48,415 bases of DNA from Deltaproteobacteria bacterium. GTDB taxonomy: Bacteria > Myxococcota_A > Polyangia > Haliangiales > SHYZ01. The position numbers and the translations under genes are program-made. This document shows positions 40,709 to 48,145 of this stretch, piece by piece; the stretch's first letter is position 1, and each line of letters begins with the position of its first letter. Where the stretch lies: the NCBI GenBank assembly GCA_016210055.1, contig JACQUZ010000176.1, forward strand, positions 1-48,415, given 5' to 3'. The notes under the pieces are model-generated. The model did no database searches. It saw nothing but the letters and a program-made list of their open reading frames with translations, and was not told where the DNA came from.

Positions 40709-42852
40709 GAGCTTTCCTAGCCGTGGCGCTCGCCGTTCTCGTTGGCGCAGGCGTAGCCCATGCGGCCCCCTATGAAGTCGAAATTCACGTCGAGACAGAG
40801 GAGGACCTGTACGAGCTCCTCGCCAGCGAGCAGATCTCCGAGGACACGTTCCACGCGCTGCTCGAGCTCATGCGCCGGGGCGTAGACCTCTCCCGGGCCG
40901 GGCGGGACGAGCTCTACGCCTTGCCCAACATCTCCCTCGCCCAAGTCGAGGCCATCCTGGCATATCGCCGAGACGCCGGAGGCATCTCCAATCCGGCGGA
41001 CCTCGTCGGCGCCGGCGTCCTTTCTCCCGAGGAGCTCGGAGCCTTGGCCCCGTTCTTGGTCATAAGGAAGCCCAAGCCACCTCGAGGACAAGCCGTGGAT
41101 GGGTGGATCCGCTCCCCTGCCATGTGGACGACTGATGACGGAGCTCTTCCGACCATGGCGCTTCAGGCCCGGGCGGGGAGCTTTCGCCACCTGACCGCCG
41201 GGACCGCACTGGTGCTCACCCGCAATCGCCTCGGCGAGGTGGCCTACGACGCTGGCCGAGATTCCCTCTCAGCGAGGCCACCCGAGCCAACGCTTCATGT
41301 TCCCAAGCTGTTCGTGCAGTGGGATACGGGCAAGCTCGTGGCCCTCGCCGGAAGCTACCGGGCTGGGTTTGGCACGCGACTCACCTTCGACAACACGGAC
41401 CGCGTCACGCCGAACGGTTTCTACCCCGACGATACGGTGCTGCGCGGCACCGACCTGGTTTCGCGCTGCAAGGAATCCAAGGGCGAGCTTGCAGAAAGTC
41501 CGTGCGTGGGCGAGGCAGGAGACACCTACGTCACCCCCGACTATCGATGGCGCGACAGCTTGCTCGGGGTCGCCGTGGGCGCTCGCAAGCTAGGGAATGA
41601 CGAGCACTGGCTCCAGGCCTTCGGCTTCATGTCGGTGGGAAGCCGGTCCATCTATCAGTATGAGCTCTACGACCGCCGGCGCTGCGTCGACCCGCATGAC
41701 GACAAGGATCTTGGATGCGCCGCGCCGCCCGTCTATCGCTGGCAAGAAGACACGAGCGCTCCCACGAGCCGTTACTCCTACCAGACGTTGCCCGGCATGT
41801 TCCGCGAGCTCCTCGCCGGTGGCAACGTGGCCGCGTACGCGGGGCGGCGGGCCCACCTGGGCCTCACCGCGTACGGTGCGACGGTGCGCTTTGGCGTGCC
41901 CGAAATGGAGCTGGACTTCCAGGAGTGGTCGCGCCTGCCCCGAGGTGGCCCGTTTGGCGCCGTGGGCATGGACGCGGCGTGGGGACGTGGTCTCCTCGAC
42001 TTCTCGCTCGAGGCCACGCGCAGCTTCGATTCCATGGGCGGTCCCGGAGGTGGCTTCGGTGGCCTCCTGCGCAGCACCGTGACCTGGCCCAAGAACGAGA
42101 TCGAGCTCTCGCTGCGCGCCTACGGCAGGGACTTTGCAAATCCTTACGCGGGCGCCATCTCGGCGGCCGACGAGTTCGACGGCAGCCGCGTGCGCGACGA
42201 GCGCGGGGTACGTCTCAAGGCTACCAATCAGCTTGGGTTGCGCACGCGGCTTCGAGCGCTCCTGGACGCGTGGGCCATCGGCAGCGGCGAGACGTCCCGG
42301 TTCCTCGCGTTTCTGCGTGCCGACCACCGACTCACCGATCGCGTGGAGGCCGGAAGCTGGGTGCGATTTCAGGACAAGGACCTCGGCGCGGGAGGCCGGG
42401 GCCAATGCTTCGAGTCGACGACCGAAGAGAGCGAGAGCGGCGAGCCCGTCCCCTGCGCCGGGCAGCAGGTCAAAGTCGCGGGTCTCTTGCGGGTAGCGCC
42501 GCACCGGCGCGTGGCCCTCGCGGTGCAGGCCCAGCACTCGTGGGTCGACGATTCGAACAAGCGCTATTCCGACGAAATGCGACGGGACCTGTCGACCTGG
42601 TTCACGGCAACCGTGCGACCTATCGACACGCTCAGGCTGCGCGCTCGCATTCGGTACCTGTCTCAAGGCCTCGCCGAGGATGATTACCTCGAGGAGTCCA
42701 TCTGGGGATACGCCGACGTGTCCTATCGCGTGCCCGGCGACTTCGCGCTCCGCCTGCGGTACGACCTGTACGTGCTCCTCGACGATCGCGACAGCTCACG
42801 GGGGCGTGGCGTGCAAAATTGGGTGCTGGGGGAGGTGGAGGCGAGGTTTTAG
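40699..42852 (+). CDS. Outer-membrane beta-barrel with N-terminal ComEA-like HhH domain
   Basis: 717 residues from GTG 40699. Signal peptide ending AHA (about 22). Residues about 30-125: E-E-D-L-Y-E-L-L, then a helix-hairpin-helix pair (LSRAGRDELYALPNISLAQVEAILAYRR; ADLVGAGVLSPEELGALAPFL), the fold used by ComEA to bind duplex DNA. About 130-717 is a large barrel of alternating strands ending G-E-V-E-A-R-F with the C-terminal Phe. Proteins of this plan are common in Bacteroidetes with unknown role. Last gene of the nuclease operon, overlapping the nuclease stop by 10 bases. A pore with a DNA-binding plug next to two nucleases suggests uptake or surface processing of DNA, an inference. Confidence 0.82.
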   Translation: MRLRAFLAVALAVLVGAGVAHAAPYEVEIHVETEEDLYELLASEQISEDTFHALLELMRRGVDLSRAGRDELYALPNISLAQVEAILAYRRDAGGISNPADLVGAGVLSPEELGALAPFLVIRKPKPPRGQAVDGWIRSPAMWTTDDGALPTMALQARAGSFRHLTAGTALVLTRNRLGEVAYDAGRDSLSARPPEPTLHVPKLFVQWDTGKLVALAGSYRAGFGTRLTFDNTDRVTPNGFYPDDTVLRGTDLVSRCKESKGELAESPCVGEAGDTYVTPDYRWRDSLLGVAVGARKLGNDEHWLQAFGFMSVGSRSIYQYELYDRRRCVDPHDDKDLGCAAPPVYRWQEDTSAPTSRYSYQTLPGMFRELLAGGNVAAYAGRRAHLGLTAYGATVRFGVPEMELDFQEWSRLPRGGPFGAVGMDAAWGRGLLDFSLEATRSFDSMGGPGGGFGGLLRSTVTWPKNEIELSLRAYGRDFANPYAGAISAADEFDGSRVRDERGVRLKATNQLGLRTRLRALLDAWAIGSGETSRFLAFLRADHRLTDRVEAGSWVRFQDKDLGAGGRGQCFESTTEESESGEPVPCAGQQVKVAGLLRVAPHRRVALAVQAQHSWVDDSNKRYSDEMRRDLSTWFTATVRPIDTLRLRARIRYLSQGLAEDDYLEESIWGYADVSYRVPGDFALRLRYDLYVLLDDRDSSRGRGVQNWVLGEVEARF

Positions 42853-42861
42853 CAGGCGCGC

Positions 42862-43158
42862 TCAGGATCGGCGGCGCCAGCGCTCGGGATCGCGGGCTTG
42901 GTTCAGTACGGCGACGATCACGACGCGCTCCGCGTCTGCGATATAGAACACGGCAAACGGGAACCGCTTCGTTAGCACGCGCCGTACCTCTCGGTGAACC
43001 AGCGGATAGCGGAGCGGCGCCTCGACGATCCGAGCGAAAGTGGCCTCCACCTCGCCAAGGAACTCGCGTCCCAGCCCCGTCCTCTGTTCTTCGTACCACG
43101 CATATGTTTCGGTTAGGTCGGCCTCGGCGAGCTGCCGGACGGTCAGGGCGTGGCTCAT
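42862..43158 (-). CDS. ParE/RelE-family toxin
   Basis: 98-residue toxin of the ParE/RelE superfamily: L-A-E-A-D-L-T-E-T-Y-A-W-Y helix 1, GREFLGEVEATFARI helix 2, P-L-R-Y-P, and strands VRRVLTKRFPFAVFYI and VVIVAVLNQARDPERWRRR. Family members poison gyrase (ParE) or cut mRNA (RelE); the P-L-R-Y-P and F-P-F-A-V-F-Y motifs favour ParE. The ATG overlaps the antitoxin stop by 4 bases. It faces the HhH-barrel gene with 9 bases between stops. Confidence 0.92.
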   Translation of the reverse strand: MSHALTVRQLAEADLTETYAWYEEQRTGLGREFLGEVEATFARIVEAPLRYPLVHREVRRVLTKRFPFAVFYIADAERVVIVAVLNQARDPERWRRRS

Positions 43159-43376
43159 GCGCGGCGGAGGATGCGTGCTCTCACGTCGGACCAGGGTGAT
43201 CCGGCGTGCGGGTCCCGGTAATAATCTTCGAGCCGGCGATCGAGTACCGCCCGTTCTTCATCGGTCAGAGGAACCGACTCGGGCGCCTCCGCGATGCTGT
43301 CCCAGATGGCCTGCACGAGACGAAGCCGATCGGGCACGTCGAGCTTGAGGATGTCCGCCAACGAGGTATTGTCCAC
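43155..43376 (-). CDS. Addiction-module antitoxin (Unstab_antitox type)
   Basis: 73 residues, acidic, of the small addiction-module component family (PF09720). Seen: S-L-A-D-I-L-K-L near the start, P-D-R-L-R-L-V-Q-A-I-W-D-S-I, and LTDEERAVLDRRLEDYYRDPHAGSPWSDVRARI. GTG start at 43376 with an A/T-rich stretch just upstream. The antitoxin gene precedes the toxin, the usual order. Complete-looking pair, so a functional module is likely. Confidence 0.92.
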   Translation of the reverse strand: MDNTSLADILKLDVPDRLRLVQAIWDSIAEAPESVPLTDEERAVLDRRLEDYYRDPHAGSPWSDVRARILRRA

Positions 43377-43448
43377 GAATAAAAGGATAGCTCAGGTCGC
43401 ACCTGCCTGCACTGCACATCTATTGGGCTTGGGAATGAGCGGACGGTG

Positions 43449-44303
43449 CTACTTGGCGAGGACACGCAGGCCCATGGCCCAGGCCAGGATGGCATCCATG
43501 AGGCGCGTGGGCAGGAGCGCGTACAGCGCAAGGACAAGGTAAACACGCCTGGGCACCACGTACCGCGCGCACGGGCGACGCGACACTGCGGCACGCTCGA
43601 TGACCCGGGACGTTCGCTCGGGGCCAACGGAGTACGCGTCCGCCTTTTCCCGGAGCTTCTCGGCGCGCGCGAGCACCGAAGCGTAGATCGATCCCGGCTT
43701 GCGGTACGGCGACAGGGTGCCCATGGCACGCTCCACGAACTCGGTGCGGATGGGCCCAGGCTCCACGAGGACCACGTTGATCCCGAGAGGTGCGAGCTCC
43801 ATGCGGAGCGCATCCGAGAGGGCCTCGACCGCGTGCTTGGACGCGCTGTACGCACCGTAGAACGGAAAGCTCGTGCGTCCGACCACGCTGCTGATATTGA
43901 TGATTCGCCCCCTGCCACGGGAGATCATCTTGGGAAGGAACACCTGGGTGACGGCGAGCAGGCCGAGCACGTTGGTCTCGAGCTGGGCGCGCACGTCGTC
44001 GATGCGCACCTCGGCTACTGGTGCAAGCAAGCCATAGCCTGCATTGTTCACGAGGACGTCGATGCCCCGCCCCTCGGTGAGACGATCCACCTCCGCGGCA
44101 GCTTCGTAAATCGAGCGCGTGTCGGTGACATCCAATCGCACCGTCGTGAGCGCAAGATCGCCCGCTTCCTGGCGGAGCGTGGAAAGCGCGTCCGCGCTGC
44201 GCCCCGTGGCGATGACGCGGTGCCCCCGCCGGGCGAGGTGCAACGACGCGTGTCGACCTATCCCGCTGGTGGCGCCTGTGACGAGCACGTTGAGCTCCGA
44301 CAT
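43449..44303 (-). CDS. Short-chain dehydrogenase/reductase
   Basis: 284-residue classical SDR. Cofactor motif TGATSGIG near residue 9, R-L-D-V-T-D for the adenine site, NNAG, catalytic Ser-Tyr-Lys in NISSVVG and YSASK, and PGPIRTEF after the active site. R40-like basic residue in TGRSADAL suggests NADP preference. The C-terminal 40 residues (VYLVLALYALLPTRLMDAILAWAMGL) are hydrophobic and probably membrane associated, as in SDRs acting on lipids. It follows the flotillin gene by 3 bases (TAA-GCA-ATG), so it belongs to that operon. Confidence 0.9.
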   Translation of the reverse strand: MSELNVLVTGATSGIGRHASLHLARRGHRVIATGRSADALSTLRQEAGDLALTTVRLDVTDTRSIYEAAAEVDRLTEGRGIDVLVNNAGYGLLAPVAEVRIDDVRAQLETNVLGLLAVTQVFLPKMISRGRGRIINISSVVGRTSFPFYGAYSASKHAVEALSDALRMELAPLGINVVLVEPGPIRTEFVERAMGTLSPYRKPGSIYASVLARAEKLREKADAYSVGPERTSRVIERAAVSRRPCARYVVPRRVYLVLALYALLPTRLMDAILAWAMGLRVLAK

Positions 44304-44306
44304 TGC

Positions 44307-46373
44307 TTACGACGCTTGCCCGGTTGGAGGCATCTGGGGGGGCTCTCCCCCGGAAGCTGCCGTCGCGATGGCCCCTGCGCCTGCCTGGCTCGCGACGCCC
44401 AGGGCAGGAGCATCTGCACGGCGCAAGACCTCCTTGGCCTTGTCAGCCAATTCATCTGCCTTCACGCCGCCGAACTCCAGCATGGACTTCATGACTGGGG
44501 TGAGTGCCGAGGCCTCGAAGAGTGTCTTGAGAACTGAGCCCAGGGGCCCAGCTCCGAGCTGAGTCCCACGCCCCGCCCCGTTCTGACTGCCTCCGAGGGC
44601 TCCCGCGAGGCCATTCACCTGCAACACCTTCACATCGCTCACCGCCGCGACGGGTGCCATGAGCTCGCGCATGATTTCAGGCGCCTTCTCGACCAAGTGC
44701 TGGGCAACGTCGCGGAGAATCAGCTTGCTGTCGACGGTGTTCTCGGCGGCGATCGCGAGCTGCCGTGCCTCGGCCTCGGCGCGCCCCTTGGCCAGCGAGG
44801 CTTGGGCGAGTCTCTCGATGGCCTCCGCGTGCTTGACGGCCGCCTCTGCCTCGGCAGTCGCCTTGATCCTGAGCTGGTCGGCCTCCGCTTGCGCTTCGGC
44901 ACGCTTGGCGTTTGCCTCGCCCTGGGCTTCGGCGAGCGTCGCGTCGGCCAAGCGCTTCTTGGCGTCCGCTTCGGCCTGGGCTTGCGTGGTCTGCTTGTAC
45001 GCCACGACCTCGACGCCGATCCGCTCCTCCTGGGCCTTGCGCGACGCTTCGATGAGAGCGATTTGCTTGGCTCGCTCGGCCGTGGCGGTCTGCTGGACGG
45101 TGAAAATCTCCTGCTCGGCGCGCTCCTGCTCGGCAGAGGCCTTGGCGCGCTCCGCCTCGGCCCGGGCTTTTTCTGCTGCGGCGTTGGTTACCGCGATCTG
45201 CTTGGAGATGGTCGCGGTCTCGATGGCCTGTTGCTTCTCGATGTCGGTGGCCGCCACGGCCTTGGCCTTGGCGATGTTGGCCGTTTCAATGGTCTTGGCG
45301 CGCTCGATCTCCGCGGCCTCAATGGCCTTTTGTGCCTCGATGTTCGCGGTGCGCTCACGCTGTTCCTTTTGCGCCTGGGCCACCGCGACGGCCTGTTGGC
45401 GCTCGAGGTCGGCCTTGGCGACGCTCTGCTCTTGCTGGATGCGGAACATCTCGACGACCTGTTTCTTCTCGAGCTCGGCCTGTTCTTGCGCCCGCTGCTG
45501 CAAGAGAATCGTCTTGCGTGCCTCGGCCTCCTGGGTGGCCTGGTACTCGGCGACACGCCTCGCCTGTTCCGCGCGCTGCATGGCCTGGTACTCGGCGACC
45601 ATGCGGTCTTGGTCAGCCTCAGCCTTGCGCTGCTCGAGCTCGAGGGACAAGTTGACCTTGCGGGCTTCGACGTCCTTTTGCTGCACCGCGATGTCGGTGT
45701 CCCTCTTGATCGTGTTGGTGAACTTGCGGTTCGTCTCGACGGTCTCGGTGATGGCCCGGCGACCTTCAGCGTCGAACACGTCGTTGGGATCCAGCTCGGA
45801 GATGGGAAGCTGCGCAAAGGTGGTGATGGCGACCGACTCGAGGGTCAGGCCGTTTTTCTTGAGCTCCTCGGCGAGCGTGCGTTGCACGTGCTCGGCGAAC
45901 TCCTTCCGATTGGCATGGAGCTCCTGGAATCGCTGGTTGGCGGCCACGGCACGAAGGGCGTCGGTGAGCTTGCCTTCGACGAGGTCTCGGACGGCGTTGG
46001 CCTCGAGGTTTCGGGCGCCGAAGGAGCGCGCCGCCGAAAGGACGTCCTCGGTGGTCGGCTCGACCTTGACGTAGAGCTCGGTGGTGACGTTGGCCTTGAT
46101 CTTGTCGGCGGTGACCAAGGCGTTCTTGCCCTCGCGCGTGACCATGAGGGGCACCGACTTGAGGGACACGCGCATGGCCTGGTGGATGACGGGCACGACC
46201 GTGATTCCGCCGCCAATGATGACCTTTTCGCCGCCCGAGCCGGTACGCACGATGGCCTCATCGGCGCCCGCACGCTGGTAGAACTTGGACCAAACAATGC
46301 CAACGCTAATGATAAAGAACACGATGACCGTGGCCAATATCGCCACCAGCCAAATTCTTTCTGGACTAATCAT
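44307..46373 (-). CDS. Flotillin/YqiK-family SPFH protein
   Basis: 688-residue flotillin. One N-terminal membrane segment (IWLVAILATVIVFFIISVGIVW), an SPFH/PHB domain (about 35-200; GSGGEKVIIGGGITVVPV, DKIKANVTTELYVKVEPT), then a very long Ala/Glu/Gln/Lys coiled coil (about 230-560) with many A-E-A and Q-A-E repeats, and a low-complexity Gly/Pro tail. Flotillins organise membrane microdomains. The ATG overlaps the NfeD-like stop (ATGA); AAGGGA lies upstream. The pairing NfeD-like plus flotillin equals YqiJ-YqiK of E. coli. Confidence 0.95.
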   Translation of the reverse strand: MISPERIWLVAILATVIVFFIISVGIVWSKFYQRAGADEAIVRTGSGGEKVIIGGGITVVPVIHQAMRVSLKSVPLMVTREGKNALVTADKIKANVTTELYVKVEPTTEDVLSAARSFGARNLEANAVRDLVEGKLTDALRAVAANQRFQELHANRKEFAEHVQRTLAEELKKNGLTLESVAITTFAQLPISELDPNDVFDAEGRRAITETVETNRKFTNTIKRDTDIAVQQKDVEARKVNLSLELEQRKAEADQDRMVAEYQAMQRAEQARRVAEYQATQEAEARKTILLQQRAQEQAELEKKQVVEMFRIQQEQSVAKADLERQQAVAVAQAQKEQRERTANIEAQKAIEAAEIERAKTIETANIAKAKAVAATDIEKQQAIETATISKQIAVTNAAAEKARAEAERAKASAEQERAEQEIFTVQQTATAERAKQIALIEASRKAQEERIGVEVVAYKQTTQAQAEADAKKRLADATLAEAQGEANAKRAEAQAEADQLRIKATAEAEAAVKHAEAIERLAQASLAKGRAEAEARQLAIAAENTVDSKLILRDVAQHLVEKAPEIMRELMAPVAAVSDVKVLQVNGLAGALGGSQNGAGRGTQLGAGPLGSVLKTLFEASALTPVMKSMLEFGGVKADELADKAKEVLRRADAPALGVASQAGAGAIATAASGGEPPQMPPTGQAS

Positions 46374-47077
46374 TTCTTTTTCCCTTCGAGCAGGTTTCCC
46401 AATGGAGCGACGAATAGCCGATCGCGCTCGCCGTCCCAACCCATGATGACGATCTCCGTCCCTTCTGGAATCGCGGACTCGCCGTCGTGCGTGTAGCAAA
46501 TGAGCCGCAGCACGCGGCCGTGGCCATCGGTAAGTCGTGCCTCACCGAACTCGCTGGAGATGCTCCGGGAGATGACGACACCCGTGCATCCGACGAGGTC
46601 TCGCCGCGAAGAAGCTTCGCCGGATGTCGCCGGGACGATCTTGGCGAGAACGCGCGCGACCGTGCCGGTGGCAAAGAAGCTGACGACCAGCGAGACGGGC
46701 ACGGTCCAAAGGAGCATCCAGGTTCCATAACCGCCCACGAGCGTGGTCAAGGTAATACCGGTCAATCCGAATGAAGCGAGGAGCGATTGCCAGATGATGG
46801 AGAGCGGGACCTTGCCAACGCCGAGGGTTCCGAGGATGGATGGGAAGGCGGGTCGTCCGCCTTCGTCGGCGTCGTGGTCATGGTCGTTGTCGGATTCTGC
46901 GTCACCGTCGCCGTCCCCATCCGCATCAGCGTCGGCATCTGCGTCCGAATCGGCGTCGTGCTCCCCGAAAGGGAGCAGCCCAATGATCTGCAAAAGAACA
47001 TACAGGATCACGACGACCAATGCCGTCGTGTACGGGATATTGGCCCAAGCAAACAGGCTCGCGAAGAACACGCTCAT
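46370..47077 (-). CDS. NfeD-like/YqiJ-type membrane protein
   Basis: 235 residues. A first membrane segment (about 14-36; TTALVVVILYVLLQIIGLL), then an extremely acidic segment (about 39-73, largely Asp with some Glu, Gly and His) that could bind divalent cations. Two or three further hydrophobic helices follow (about 95-150; GLTGITLTTLVGGYGTW, LWTVPVSLVVSFFATG), and a C-terminal OB-like NfeD domain (LVGCTGVVISRSISSEFGEA, GTEIVIMGWDGERDRLFV). Members partner with flotillins. Coupled by 4-base overlaps to genes on both sides. Confidence 0.87.
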   Translation of the reverse strand: MSVFFASLFAWANIPYTTALVVVILYVLLQIIGLLPFGEHDADSDADADADADGDGDGDAESDNDHDHDADEGGRPAFPSILGTLGVGKVPLSIIWQSLLASFGLTGITLTTLVGGYGTWMLLWTVPVSLVVSFFATGTVARVLAKIVPATSGEASSRRDLVGCTGVVISRSISSEFGEARLTDGHGRVLRLICYTHDGESAIPEGTEIVIMGWDGERDRLFVAPLGNLLEGKKK

Positions 47078-47493
47078 GTCTTGTTCCCAATGCGGCGGAG
47101 CTCGGAGATCACTTCGTCGAGCTTGGCCAGGAGCGCGGATTGACCCTCATCCGCGCACTCCCGTGGCTCATCGAGCGCCCGGCTAGAGAGCGCGGGGCCA
47201 AGCGTCATCACAAGGCCACCGATGAGCTTGCCCAGCGGGGTGACGGGAAACACGGTCGCGTATCCGACGGACAGTGAAGTCGTGACGTAATGGAACGCGT
47301 CCCAAATGCTCCGCACCTTTTCGTTTCGCCCTGCTTCGGCCCAATAGAAAAGGGCCGTGGCCACTCCTACGGTTCCAAAGACGGCTTCGAGGGAGTTCTT
47401 CGTGAGCGCGTTGATGATTTGCCGTTCGAGCGCGCGCAGCCCATCGAGCCCCGAGTCGGGGTCGGCGCCAAGCTGAAGCAACTCGTCGCCCAT
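47074..47493 (-). CDS. Ion-channel-like two-helix membrane protein with altered filter
   Basis: 139 residues. N-terminal amphipathic part, TM1 about 36-52 (AVFGTVGVATALFYW), a pore-helix-like segment S-I-W-D-A-F-H-Y-V-T-T, then S-V-G-Y-A-T (75-80) where potassium channels have T-V-G-Y-G-D, then V-F-P-V-T-P-L-G-K and TM2 (about 88-103; LIGGLVMTLGPALS). The context W-D-A-F and P-V-T-P-L-G-K is that of Ion_trans_2 channels, but the filter Gly is Ala79, so potassium selectivity is doubtful. The C-terminal 30 residues are a short coiled-coil-like stretch. First gene of the NfeD-flotillin-SDR operon. Confidence 0.75.
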   Translation of the reverse strand: MGDELLQLGADPDSGLDGLRALERQIINALTKNSLEAVFGTVGVATALFYWAEAGRNEKVRSIWDAFHYVTTSLSVGYATVFPVTPLGKLIGGLVMTLGPALSSRALDEPRECADEGQSALLAKLDEVISELRRIGNKT

Positions 47494-47502
47494 GGTGCCG
47501 AG

Positions 47503-47901
47503 ATGCTATCACGGAAGTCCGTGCTTGCGTGGCGGTCCAACCGCGGCAAAGAATGGCGCGTGACGCCGCGAGATGAAGGTCCCCCCAAAGAACCGATCGA
47601 CTGTGACGACACCGAAGTCATCGGCAGCGCTCCGGAGCCTCCGGTGGTGGCTCGCCTCGTGGTGGAGATTCGCTCAGACGGCTCCCGAACCATTGCACGG
47701 GGAGCGATAGAGGATTTGACGCTCGGCAAGCGCGCGGCCCTTCAGGCGGAAGGGTCTTCGCCTCTTGCCCTCGCCGCGTCACTTGCCAAGGCCATGCTCC
47801 GAGCGCCGCTGCTCGGGCAGGCCATCCTCCGTGCCCCGCAACTCATGCGCCGTGCGGCTCGGGGAGTACTCCCGGGGCGGGGTGAGAAAAAGGAGCGGTA
47901 G
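47503..47901 (+). CDS. Hypothetical protein
   Basis: 132 residues from ATG 47503, only 9 bases from the divergent channel-like gene. Not recognised. The centre has a beta-like VVARLVVEIRSDGSRTIARGAIEDL segment, followed by a helical, Ala/Leu/Arg-rich C-terminus (L-A-A-S-L-A-K-A-M-L-R-A-P-L-L-G-Q-A-I-L-R-A-P-Q-L) ending in a basic tail R-G-E-K-K-E-R. A GTG at 47524 is an alternative start. No ribosome site stands out. About 110 bases without signal follow. Confidence 0.55.
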   Translation: MLSRKSVLAWRSNRGKEWRVTPRDEGPPKEPIDCDDTEVIGSAPEPPVVARLVVEIRSDGSRTIARGAIEDLTLGKRAALQAEGSSPLALAASLAKAMLRAPLLGQAILRAPQLMRRAARGVLPGRGEKKER

Positions 47902-48011
47902 GGACCGGCGGGGGTCTGGGAGAGGCTTCGCGCCGTCACCCCTCCGAGGCCATGCGCGACCTGCCGGGATGGATGGCTGGTGAACTAGCGAGCTTCCTGA
48001 TCCTCGACCTC

Positions 48012-48029
48012 AAAAAGCGGTGTTTCCGC
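48012..48029 (-). terminator. Intrinsic terminator of the small minus-strand genes
   Basis: On the minus strand GCGG-AAACA-CCGC followed directly by TTTTT. Short stem but classic layout, 5 bases after the stop of the small ORF at 48035-48145, supporting that ORF as the end of a transcript. Confidence 0.6.
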
Positions 48030-48034
48030 GACGA

Positions 48035-48145
48035 TCAGAATAGAAAACAGAGGGTCGAATTCTCGATATTGCTCCTCGTAAACCAGAGAGTAAGGCCTAC
48101 CATCACTGCGACTACAACTCCTGAGGCATAAAGCGCGTTGCGCAT
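48035..48145 (-). CDS. Small single-span membrane protein candidate
   Basis: 36 residues: M-R-N-A-L-Y then a hydrophobic stretch of about 16 residues (S-G-V-V-V-A-V-M-V-G-L-T-L-W-F), then a polar tail with one Cys. AGAGGTG lies about 7 bases before the ATG, the ATG overlaps the upstream stop (TGATG), and a T-tailed terminator follows. No family recognised. The surrounding bases are less GC-rich than the rest of the window, hinting at acquired DNA. Confidence 0.4.
   Translation of the reverse strand: MRNALYASGVVVAVMVGLTLWFTRSNIENSTLCFLF

Noticed and set aside
44697..46496. 599-codon plus-strand frame opposite flotillin.
   Set aside because: Its Leu/Gly repeats are the antisense of the flotillin coiled-coil repeats.
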